Shown: positions 17,922 through 25,138 of the stretch, one piece after another | Position numbering within the stretch: position 1 is the stretch's first letter | Layout: each line of letters starts with the position of its first letter | Origin: Planctomycetota bacterium | GTDB lineage: Bacteria; Planctomycetota; UBA1135; GCA-002686595 | Assembly (NCBI GenBank): GCA_014237855.1 | Contig: JABACD010000007.1 | Span: forward strand, 1 to 64,000 | Direction: 5' to 3' | DNA: 64,000 nt | Position numbers and translations under genes: made by a program | The notes under the pieces: generated by a model | Databases searched by the model: none | What the model saw: only the letters and a program-made list of their open reading frames with translations | What the model was told of the DNA's origin: nothing

Positions 17922-19454
17922 GTGCAGTCAGGCAATCCCACTCGCCGGGTCACGCTCCACGCTCTTGCCCTGATCCTCCTTGGACTTCCTGGCCTCGCTC
18001 AACTCCAGTTCGTTGAGGTGGCCACAGCCAGAGGATTGACCGCCTGGCACCCGGCCCCTGGACTGACGGTCGGCCTGGCAGCTGCGGACTACGACAACGA
18101 CGGGGACGTCGACCTGTTCCTGCCCAACCGTGAGGGAGCGCCCAATCAGCTCTATCGCAACGACGGCGCTGGTCAGTACACGGAAATCGCGGGGCAGGTA
18201 GGCCTGGCTGCAACGACCAATGATCGAGCAGCCCTGTGGTTCGACTATGACGGTGACCGAGACCTCGACCTCGTTGTTGTCAACGATTGCTTTGAGACGA
18301 TCACCTGCACAGAGCTGCATACGATTCATCTATATCGTCAGACCAGCAGCGGGAGCTTTGAAGATGTGACCGTAGGTGCAGGGCTTGGAGGAACTCGCCT
18401 GCCGAACCCGGACACACACGTCGGTGGTCTGTGCGCAGGCGACGTCAATGGAGATGGCTGGCTTGACCTCTATGTCTGTTTCTGGGAGGGCTCGGGGTGG
18501 CTCTTCATGAACGACGGGCAGGGAGCTTTCAATGATCAGAGCCTGAGCAGCGGCCTGGGGCTCTCAAGGCCCTTCTGGCAGCCGCTGATGCATGACTTCA
18601 ATGGCGATGGCGCACTCGACATCTACCAGGCCGTTGATTTTGGTCCCAACCTGCTATGGATGAACAATGGCACCGGGACCTTCCTTGATGCAGGTCAGGC
18701 CAGTGGCACGGATAACGCCATGAACGACATGGGGGTCGCCTGTGGCGATTGGAACAATGACGGAGATCAGGATCTCTACGTCACCAACCAGTGGGGACCG
18801 GGTGAGTACAACATCTTCCTCGTACGGCGCGGAAGCGGTCAGCCACGGCCAACCGATCCAATCCTGTTTGATGAGGGCGCAAGACGTCTTGATGTCGAGC
18901 AGGGGTACATCGGTTGGGGCACCACATTCCTCGATGCAAACCTCGATGGATGGTTGGACCTCTCGGAGACCTCCAGCTCTCCGAACGCCATCCAGTTCTT
19001 TCTGAATCGCGGTGGTCACCAGGGTTTCGATACTGTCGGTGCCAGCATCGGCCTGGGGGAGATCTCACGGGGCGGGGGACTGGTCTCCCTTGATTTTGAC
19101 CAGGACGGCGATCCCGATCTCCTGGAAGCGGCCTTCAATCCCGGTCCACCTCGCCTGTTTTCTAATGACCGCTCCCAGGTCAGCGATGGTCGAACCGGGT
19201 TGATGATCAGACCCAGGGCCACCGGAAGAAATCATCGCGCCATTGGGGCGGTCGTCACATGCCGAACTGGGGAGCGAATTCAGACCAGGGTGATCACAGC
19301 GGGTACCAGCATGTTGAGTCAGGAGCCAGCAGAGGCACTCTTCGGCTTGCCGCGCGGAGCGGTCGTTGATGTTGAGATTCGCTGGCCCGGTGGTCGCGTC
19401 AGTCAGCATCCGGGCATCCCCGCAGGCATAACGGCGACAGTCTGGAAACCGTAG
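17922..19454 (+). CDS. Secreted FG-GAP/VCBS repeat protein with UnbV/ASPIC C-terminus
   Basis: About 510 residues. Calcium-binding-like repeats of the form DYDNDGDVDLF, DYDGDRDLDL, DVNGDGWLDLY, DFNGDGALDIY and DWNNDGDQDLY recur through residues 40-400 and make a seven-bladed propeller of integrin type. The last 75 residues match the UnbV/ASPIC domain (IGAVVTCRTGERIQTRVI ... WPGGRVSQHPGIPAG). A hydrophobic segment HALALILLGLPGLA follows the first dozen residues. The start is unsure: GTG codons at 17859, 17913 and 17922 are all in frame and none has a strong ribosome site; 17922 gives the most normal signal peptide. No enzyme motif is visible. It is probably a surface or secreted binding protein. 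Confidence 0.82.
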   Translation: MQSGNPTRRVTLHALALILLGLPGLAQLQFVEVATARGLTAWHPAPGLTVGLAAADYDNDGDVDLFLPNREGAPNQLYRNDGAGQYTEIAGQVGLAATTNDRAALWFDYDGDRDLDLVVVNDCFETITCTELHTIHLYRQTSSGSFEDVTVGAGLGGTRLPNPDTHVGGLCAGDVNGDGWLDLYVCFWEGSGWLFMNDGQGAFNDQSLSSGLGLSRPFWQPLMHDFNGDGALDIYQAVDFGPNLLWMNNGTGTFLDAGQASGTDNAMNDMGVACGDWNNDGDQDLYVTNQWGPGEYNIFLVRRGSGQPRPTDPILFDEGARRLDVEQGYIGWGTTFLDANLDGWLDLSETSSSPNAIQFFLNRGGHQGFDTVGASIGLGEISRGGGLVSLDFDQDGDPDLLEAAFNPGPPRLFSNDRSQVSDGRTGLMIRPRATGRNHRAIGAVVTCRTGERIQTRVITAGTSMLSQEPAEALFGLPRGAVVDVEIRWPGGRVSQHPGIPAGITATVWKP

Positions 19455-19635
19455 CCTCGCCGTGGCTCCTGATGGGCACACGCGCACCTGCCAGAACCGG
19501 CAAAACTACCGACATGGGGTTGCAGCAGAGACCCTCACGCCGACTGGCCAGCACAACATGGTGAGTGCACAGCGATTGTGCTGGGTAACGGCCGGGTCGC
19601 CCCTTCTAATAGCGTGATTCTGCACAGAGTTCACA

Positions 19636-19658
19636 CCCTCCTTGAAGCTCCAGGAGGG
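19636..19658 (+). promoter_or_regulatory. Hairpin in the leader of the HTH-EIIA gene
   Basis: CCCTCCT and AGGAGGG form a perfect 7-base stem around a 9-base loop, 50 bases upstream of the ATG at 19708 and about 180 bases after the stop of the FG-GAP gene. No T run follows, so it is a poor intrinsic terminator. The AGGAGGG arm looks like a strong ribosome-binding sequence held in a stem, but no start codon stands at the right distance. Function is not known. Confidence 0.35.
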
Positions 19659-19707
19659 CAGGCAGGGAACTCATGTTCCACACGGCCAGCCCCCATCAGG
19701 CCCCAAG

Positions 19708-20361
19708 ATGAATATCGACGAAGCTTCCAGGTTCCTTCGGGTGACCACTCGCGCGCTTGAACGTTGGAGACGCCAGGGCTTACTGAGTGACGAGTGCATC
19801 AGTGATGATCACTTCAATCCTGAGGCACTCGAGCGGTGGGCCAGGGAGCGTGGCATCGTTCGAGCGGATGGTCCGGGCTCGGTGCATACCCCTGTTGGTG
19901 ACCTGTTCTCCAAGGCCGTCCTCAATGGGGCCGTGACCTCGGTTGATGGGCATCAAACTGCGCTCTCCTCAATCGAGCTCGCAGTCAGCCAGATAGACAG
20001 CCTCTCCGATGAGCAGAAATCACGCTTCATAGCTCAAACCCTGGTTCGCGAGAGATTGATGAGCACCGCTCTGGGAAGAGGTGTTGCTGCGCCCCATCCC
20101 CGGCAAGCCCTTGGTGATCAGCTCGAGGATCAGGTGATGAGTGTTCTCTACCTCGAGTCCCCGGTGGATTGGGCAGCTCCCGACGGTATCGACGTGCATA
20201 CCGTCCTCCTCTTGCTCTCTCCCAGCATGGAGTTGCAACTTCAGCTGCTATCGCGAGTTGGAACAGCCCTACGCACTCCGACCTTCCCGGAATTCCTGGG
20301 CACCAGGCCCGATAAGACAGCTCTTCTCGAGGAATTGGCCAGGATTCATGGAGACTCCTAG
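19708..20361 (+). CDS. HTH (excisionase/MerR-like) domain fused to PTS EIIA domain
   Basis: 217 residues. Residues 1-50 are a small DNA-binding-like helix-turn-helix, MNIDEASRFLRVTTRALERW then RRQGLL, like the first domain of MerR or excisionase proteins. Residues about 65-215 are a PTS IIA domain of the fructose/nitrogen (PtsN) class; the phosphorylatable histidine is His130 in GRGVAAPHPR, with LYLESPVDW and VHTVLLLLSP as core strands. No EIIB or EIIC domain is present or near. The protein likely senses the phosphorylation state of a PTS relay rather than carrying a sugar. ATG at 19708 is chosen because the HTH begins there; upstream in-frame sequence is low-complexity. The downstream spacer contains two direct copies of GTCGCCTGG. 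Confidence 0.8.
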   Translation: MNIDEASRFLRVTTRALERWRRQGLLSDECISDDHFNPEALERWARERGIVRADGPGSVHTPVGDLFSKAVLNGAVTSVDGHQTALSSIELAVSQIDSLSDEQKSRFIAQTLVRERLMSTALGRGVAAPHPRQALGDQLEDQVMSVLYLESPVDWAAPDGIDVHTVLLLLSPSMELQLQLLSRVGTALRTPTFPEFLGTRPDKTALLEELARIHGDS

Positions 20362-20474
20362 GCCGTCGCCTGGGTCGCCTGGGTCGATCTCGACGGAGCT
20401 CCCCCAAAGATCCTGGTACATCCAGACCGTCGGGAGGTTGATGGGATGATGGGACCTACCTATCTTCGTGTTTC

Positions 20475-22772
20475 ATGGACTCACGCCTGCTAGGGGCCGC
20501 CTCCCTCCTGCTGACTGCCACTCTTTGCGCCTGCACACCAAGGGCGCCGTGGGAGAAAGCCGACTACTCATCACTGGGTCTGCGCCAGCTTGAGCTCAAG
20601 CCGATTGAGCTCAGCACTGGCGATGGGGGACTGCACGTTCTACGGACCATTGCAATCCCTCCCGACCGGGGAGGGTGGGAAGTCAGTGGCAAGAGCACCT
20701 TGATTGAAGGCTTGCCAGGTCAATCCCCGGACAGCCACCGTGTCGCCATTGCACTGCTCGGTCCTGGTGAAAAGGCCGTAAAGGTCATGGGGCCGTTCGA
20801 GCCCGACCAGTTCAATCAAGTCAACCTCCTGGCCATGGTTCGTGGCGAAGGAACAATCACCCTAGAGGCCATGGGTGAATCTCGTCCGGTGGGGGTGCCG
20901 GTTTCGGTTAGGGCCTCTGCCTGGAGCTCGCCTCAGTACATTGTGTTTGAGCTGCCTGAGAGCTTTGCACCACGCGGGGAAACAGTCAGGGCCCTGCGGT
21001 TCCTGGTGGATGGCGAGCTGGGCCCCATGGGTATTGGCGAACTGGAGCTTCACCAGGTCGAGAGAAACCCAGTCTCTGTGCCACCTTCGAGCATGCCCGC
21101 CAATACCCACGGAGCGGTTACCATCGAAGGGTCTACCAGAAGAGCCTGGTCACTCTCCACGGACCATTCCCTGGCCGGCGAGTTCATCCCGATGAGTGGT
21201 GAATTCCTCAAATTCTCCGCTCGCCTCGATCCGTCATCACTGCCAGCCACGGTCGCTCAGGAGGTCGCGCTCTTCCTCCGAATACAATCCAGCGGGTACT
21301 TACGCATCATCGAGCGCGCACTGCCTCTGACCGATACCTGGCAGCGATACGAGGTCTCGCTGGATGATTACGTCGGCCGACAATGCAAGGTCAGCTTCTC
21401 AGTTCAGATCGACGGAAGTGGGCATGCCTTTGCACTCCTCGAGAGCCCCGGGATCCTGCAACCCAAGATCGAGCAGCCAACCGTCTTGTTGATCACCTCG
21501 AGCGCCCATCGGGGAGACCACCTCCCCTTCGTTGCGGGGGCACGGGAGGTTCATTCACCGGCCCTTGAGGACCTCATGGCCAGGGGGGTGACATTCGAAA
21601 ACGCGTACTCAAGTAGCGACGCCACCCTCCCTGCGCACAACGCGCTGTTCACCGGCCTTCACCCTCGCGATACCGGGGTCATCAGCAATGATCATGTCAT
21701 GGGGGGCAGTGTGGTCACCCTTGCGCAGGAATTTCAGAAGATGGGGTGGAGAACAGTTGCGAGCACCAGCTCTGCGGCTCTCAGTGAGAGCGGTGGGGCA
21801 GCCCGTGGCTTCGACCGTTTCAACGCACCGGTCGAGGGTGAGCGCTCGGGTGATCTCACCATCGACAGCCTCAGGGATGACCTCAAGGACTTCATCCACG
21901 AGCCACTCTTCGTCTGGCTGCATCTCAATGAGGCCCAACGGCCCTATGAACCGCCTCGCAGATATGTGAAGGATGCCGCTGGGAAACGGCCATTGGCCAC
22001 AGATTACGAGCCAGGCTCCATGGAGCTGCTACGCCTGCTCTATCGCGGGGAGGTCAACCACGTCGATGCGCTGCTCAAGCCGTTCCTCTCGGCTGGGCGG
22101 ATGAACACAGCCATCATCGCCTTCACCTCTGATCGTGGGGAGGACCTTGACGAGCCCGGGCTCGGAGGCAATCGATCATCCCTTGGCCATGCGATGCTGC
22201 ATGTGCCACTGATCATCACCTGGCCCGATGCAGCCCCAGAACTACAGGGGCTTCTCATTTCTGCGCGCGCGGGGACCATTGATCTTGGCAAGACCCTGCT
22301 TCTGCTTGCCGGGAGTGAGGCTTCGACATTTCCCGGTGATGACCTGTTGAGGGGTTCCGCAGGTCTGATCGAGCAGGATCCAGTGGAACGCACGACCTAC
22401 GCCATCGCGCATGATGGCCAGGCGGCCTCGATTACCCGAGGCAACCTGCATCTGATCCTTCACCTTCCACAGGCCTCCGGTCACGAGCTCAATGCCAGCC
22501 CAGGTCCACACAGGGTGGAGCTCCATGATCTCCAGGCCAGGCCGGGGTCTGAACAGGACCTCCAAGCTGAAGAGCTGCAGCTCACTCGCCAGCTCCGCAA
22601 TGAACTGATCGCCTGGTTGCGCACAGCCCCAAGAGTCAGCGCTGACCCCGAGAGCATCATGCCTCCCGGCCAGGGCAAGGGGCTTGAACACGCTCAAGAG
22701 TCTCTCCCCCCCGTCGCTCAACCACCAGAGGACAGCTGCGACTGCAGCTGGTGCACTCAAATGAAGGACTGA
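20475..22772 (+). CDS. Large sulfatase-fold lipoprotein lacking the formylglycine cysteine
   Basis: 765 residues. The signal ends TLCAC, giving a likely lipid-modified Cys20. Residues about 30-340 show no recognisable enzyme motif and look beta-rich, possibly one or two carbohydrate-binding-like sandwiches. Residues about 335-660 have the alkaline-phosphatase/sulfatase fold: TVLLITSSAHRGDHLP at its start and SDATLPAHNALFTGLHPRDTG at the place where sulfatases carry C-x-P-S-R. Here the nucleophile position is Thr (T-L-P-A-H), as in many sulfatase-like proteins that cannot form formylglycine. The segment TSDRGEDLDEPG may be the second metal site. The tail ends in the unusual Cys cluster CDCSWC. 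The stop is two bases before the cupin start, so the two are one operon. Confidence 0.78.
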   Translation: MDSRLLGAASLLLTATLCACTPRAPWEKADYSSLGLRQLELKPIELSTGDGGLHVLRTIAIPPDRGGWEVSGKSTLIEGLPGQSPDSHRVAIALLGPGEKAVKVMGPFEPDQFNQVNLLAMVRGEGTITLEAMGESRPVGVPVSVRASAWSSPQYIVFELPESFAPRGETVRALRFLVDGELGPMGIGELELHQVERNPVSVPPSSMPANTHGAVTIEGSTRRAWSLSTDHSLAGEFIPMSGEFLKFSARLDPSSLPATVAQEVALFLRIQSSGYLRIIERALPLTDTWQRYEVSLDDYVGRQCKVSFSVQIDGSGHAFALLESPGILQPKIEQPTVLLITSSAHRGDHLPFVAGAREVHSPALEDLMARGVTFENAYSSSDATLPAHNALFTGLHPRDTGVISNDHVMGGSVVTLAQEFQKMGWRTVASTSSAALSESGGAARGFDRFNAPVEGERSGDLTIDSLRDDLKDFIHEPLFVWLHLNEAQRPYEPPRRYVKDAAGKRPLATDYEPGSMELLRLLYRGEVNHVDALLKPFLSAGRMNTAIIAFTSDRGEDLDEPGLGGNRSSLGHAMLHVPLIITWPDAAPELQGLLISARAGTIDLGKTLLLLAGSEASTFPGDDLLRGSAGLIEQDPVERTTYAIAHDGQAASITRGNLHLILHLPQASGHELNASPGPHRVELHDLQARPGSEQDLQAEELQLTRQLRNELIAWLRTAPRVSADPESIMPPGQGKGLEHAQESLPPVAQPPEDSCDCSWCTQMKD

Positions 22773-22774
22773 CC

Positions 22775-23146
22775 ATGACCAAGAAAGTGAACCTCGAAGG
22801 GTGCTTTTCGCTCTTCAGTGAGACCTTTACACCCAAGATCGTCGCGCAGCTGAATGGCCAGCATGTGAAGCTGGTCCACCTGGAAGGGGACATGGTGCCC
22901 TTCCACATCCACGAGAATGAAGATGAGCTCTTCTTCGTCGTGGACGGGATACTCGATGTGATCGAGGAGGGCGCAACGATCACCCTTGGCGCTGGGGAGT
23001 TCTATGTCGTTGCTAGAGGTCGTGAGCACCGGGTCGTTCCAAGGGGACATGTCAAGCTGATGCTCTTCGAACCCGCCGAAATTGCCCACACGGGAGAGGT
23101 TCGGGCAGAGATCACCAGAGACGAGGCAGAGTGGCTGAAGTTCTAG
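22775..23146 (+). CDS. Small cupin-domain protein
   Basis: 123 residues, a single cupin_2 barrel. Metal ligands are visible as His44-I-His46 and Glu51 in PFHIHENEDELFFVVDG, then the later His85 in RGREHRV; the conserved turn is LGAGEFYVV. There is no signal peptide, so it is cytoplasmic. AAGGA sits 6 bases before the ATG at 22775, and only two bases separate it from the upstream sulfatase-like gene. Single cupins of this kind serve as small isomerases, dioxygenases or ligand sensors; nothing here decides which. The methylarginine hydrolase gene follows after 23 bases. Confidence 0.83.
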   Translation: MTKKVNLEGCFSLFSETFTPKIVAQLNGQHVKLVHLEGDMVPFHIHENEDELFFVVDGILDVIEEGATITLGAGEFYVVARGREHRVVPRGHVKLMLFEPAEIAHTGEVRAEITRDEAEWLKF

Positions 23147-23169
23147 CTGCACGCTGATGTCCTGTTGAG

Positions 23170-23952
23170 ATGAAGTACAACCTGGCAATCACGCGCTCTC
23201 CCAGCGCCACGATGGCTAACTGCGAGCTGACCCACCTGGACCGGGTTCAAATCGACATGGGGCTCCTCTCTCGACAGCACGCGCGTTACGTGGAGATCCT
23301 GGAGGAGCTCGAGCTCGAGGTGCTCGAGTTGCCAGCGGAGCCAACGCTGCCCGATGCGGTTTTTGTAGAGGATGCAGCTGTGGTGCTCGATGAGCTGGCA
23401 GTGATCACCCGCCCCGGAGCCGAGTCACGCCGCGCCGAGACAGCAAGCATTGCCCGCGCATTGTCCACACATCGGAGAGTGCTTCACATCGAGGCACCCG
23501 GCACTCTCGATGGGGGAGACGTCCTCGTCCTCGGGAGACAGCTCTATGTAGGGCGCTCGACCAGATCCAACCAGGAAGGTATCGAGCAGCTGGCGCGAAT
23601 TCTCTCCCCCTTCAACTACTCAGTAGCTGGAGTGGAGGTACGGGGTTGCTTGCACCTGAAGTCTGCAGCCTGTGCCATCGGCGACGATGCCTTGCTGATT
23701 CAGGAAGACTGGCTCGACCCCAAGCAGTTCCAAGGTGCCAGGCTCCTGCACACACAGCCTGGAGAGGATGGGGCCGCCAACGTGGTGCGATTGGATAGGG
23801 ATGTGATCTTCCCCCTGGCCTTTCCGCGGACGGCAGAGCGGCTTGAGGGATACGGCCTTCGCGTTCACCAGCTCGATTACAGTGAGCTGGCAAAAGCTGA
23901 GGGAGGCGTAACTTGCTGTAGCTTGCTACTCCGTGGTTCTACAATCGGGTGA
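23170..23952 (+). CDS. Dimethylarginine dimethylaminohydrolase (DDAH)
   Basis: 260 residues, close to the length of bacterial DDAH. It carries the family signatures FVEDAAVVLDE (residues 65-75), GTLDGGDVLVLG (111-122), LYVGRSTRSN, GCLHLKSA with His162, and the C-terminal GGVTCCSL with nucleophile Cys249. His162 and Cys249 fall at the same numbers I recall for the Pseudomonas aeruginosa enzyme; the acidic triad residue appears as Asp114. The reaction is hydrolysis of N-omega-methylated arginines, or possibly arginine, to citrulline plus amine. It is cytoplasmic. The stop TGA overlaps the ATG of the metallopeptidase gene by one base. A related amidinotransferase-superfamily hydrolase is the main alternative. 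Confidence 0.88.
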   Translation: MKYNLAITRSPSATMANCELTHLDRVQIDMGLLSRQHARYVEILEELELEVLELPAEPTLPDAVFVEDAAVVLDELAVITRPGAESRRAETASIARALSTHRRVLHIEAPGTLDGGDVLVLGRQLYVGRSTRSNQEGIEQLARILSPFNYSVAGVEVRGCLHLKSAACAIGDDALLIQEDWLDPKQFQGARLLHTQPGEDGAANVVRLDRDVIFPLAFPRTAERLEGYGLRVHQLDYSELAKAEGGVTCCSLLLRGSTIG

Positions 23953-24872
23953 TGGAAATCAGTGCCACCAGGAAAACCGAGTACCTCAGGAAGGTCGCCA
24001 TCTTCAGCCTTGGATTCATCTCGCTGGCCTGTGCGAGCTCGCCACAGAACCAGGTTCAGCCTCCACCAGCCGAGATGGAACTGGACCCGTTCTACACCAA
24101 GTACGTCAGCGCTGACGGCTATCCCATTGTCGCCTCTGCCGAGGTCAATGACTATGCACTCCTGGAGGCAGCCCATCTCGTCAACATGATGCTCGCCAAT
24201 CGGCCGGACGTACGACAGTCAATGATCGAGAATGGCTCCCGCATGATCGTGATGGGGTACACCGAGTTCACCACCGACATTCCCGAGTACACCCACATGG
24301 AGCCAGCCGACTTCTGGGATCGCCGTGCACGCGGCCTGGGAGGCTCCGAGACAGACCCGGTCTGCAGCTGTGCCGAGGAGAATGTGCTCGCCTTTCCCGG
24401 TGACCCCTATCACTCGGAGAACATCCTGATCCATGAGTTTGCCCACAACATCCACCTGGTGGGCATGATCAATCTCGACTCAAGCTTTGATGGCAGGGTG
24501 GAGCAGGCCTATGACCTCGCCATGGCTGAAGGACTGTGGTCGGGGAAGTACGCTTCAACCAATCACCACGAGTACTTCGCTGAAGGGGTCCAATCCTGGT
24601 TCGACGACAACCGAGAAGAAGACCACGATCACAACCACGTCAATACGCGTGTGGAACTCATCTCCTATGACCCTCGTCTGGCTTCGCTATGCCAGGAGGT
24701 CTTTGGAGACACGATCTTGGTCTACACCAAGCCAACCACCCGCCTGGAAGGCCACATGGAGGGCTACCAGCCGGCACTGGCTCCCACCTTTAGCTGGCCA
24801 GCGCAGCTCGACGAGGTGGGGCGCCAGATCCGCGAGGATGCAGAGCAACGCAACGCCGACGATCCTGAGTGA
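23952..24872 (+). CDS. Gluzincin-type metallopeptidase lipoprotein
   Basis: 306 residues. The signal ends LGFISLAC, giving a lipobox Cys27. The zinc motif HEFAH is at 161-165 and is followed by an acidic third-ligand region, HHEYFAEGVQSWFDDN, about 40 residues later, as in gluzincins. A short His/Asp/Glu-rich segment (REEDHDHNHVN) comes after it. CSC at 138-140 is unusual. The mature enzyme should sit on the outer face of a membrane; substrates are unknown. The ATG at 23952 overlaps the DDAH stop, so the two are coupled. A second gluzincin lipoprotein with the same logic but little sequence likeness lies at 45187-46236. Confidence 0.8.
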   Translation: MEISATRKTEYLRKVAIFSLGFISLACASSPQNQVQPPPAEMELDPFYTKYVSADGYPIVASAEVNDYALLEAAHLVNMMLANRPDVRQSMIENGSRMIVMGYTEFTTDIPEYTHMEPADFWDRRARGLGGSETDPVCSCAEENVLAFPGDPYHSENILIHEFAHNIHLVGMINLDSSFDGRVEQAYDLAMAEGLWSGKYASTNHHEYFAEGVQSWFDDNREEDHDHNHVNTRVELISYDPRLASLCQEVFGDTILVYTKPTTRLEGHMEGYQPALAPTFSWPAQLDEVGRQIREDAEQRNADDPE

Positions 24873-24877
24873 GGAGG
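24872..24877 (+). promoter_or_regulatory. Strong Shine-Dalgarno (AGGAGG) for a small ORF
   Basis: AGGAGG begins on the last base of the metallopeptidase stop codon and lies 8 bases before a GTG at 24886. Most genes in this window have weak ribosome sites, so a full consensus here is a real hint that the short reading frame after it is translated. Confidence 0.6.
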
Positions 24878-24885
24878 AGTTCGAC

Positions 24886-25089
24886 GTGGTCAGCCAGGAC
24901 GATCTGGGAAGACCAGCTCGGCTGCCCCTAGACGCAAGATTCAGCACACTCCTTCGAGAAGCCATCGACTCAACTGTGGCCAGCAACCGCTACCGGCTAT
25001 TCGGTCGGAAGGCCCCCTGCAGCCTGCCCACAACAGAGCTGTCCATGCACTTCCTTGACCGCGGGGAATCTTCTCCTGGCTCTGATTGA
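24886..25089 (+). CDS. Small hypothetical protein (67 aa)
   Basis: 67 residues from GTG at 24886, chosen because of the consensus AGGAGG 8 bases upstream. The product is hydrophilic, with no signal peptide or membrane helix and one cysteine; LDARFSTLLREAIDSTVASN could be an amphipathic helix. No family was recognised. It directly follows the cupin, DDAH and metallopeptidase genes and would be the last gene of that operon. It is convergent with the large repeat protein at 25139-28495. A longer overlapping frame exists upstream but lies inside the metallopeptidase gene and is rejected. Confidence 0.5.
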   Translation: MVSQDDLGRPARLPLDARFSTLLREAIDSTVASNRYRLFGRKAPCSLPTTELSMHFLDRGESSPGSD

Positions 25090-25138
25090 TCCACCCAGAC
25101 CATCCCGAGAGCTGCTCCAGGGAGCTCCCGCTGCTGGC

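Noticed and set aside
17660-17953. A small minus-strand ORF with hydrophobic segment GLSLLVLTAIGVLLDL
   Set aside because: No ribosome site, low-complexity Arg/Gly/Ser-rich start, and overlap with the leader and signal region of the FG-GAP gene. It is possible but not supported.
20365-20382. Tandem GTCGCCTGG repeats as the start of a repeat array or CRISPR
   Set aside because: Only two full 9-base copies and no spacers; chance or a small slippage repeat.
24487-24885. A longer version of the small ORF at 24886, starting at 24487
   Set aside because: The extra part overlaps the metallopeptidase coding region in another frame and has shadow-like composition; the AGGAGG before 24886 fixes the start.
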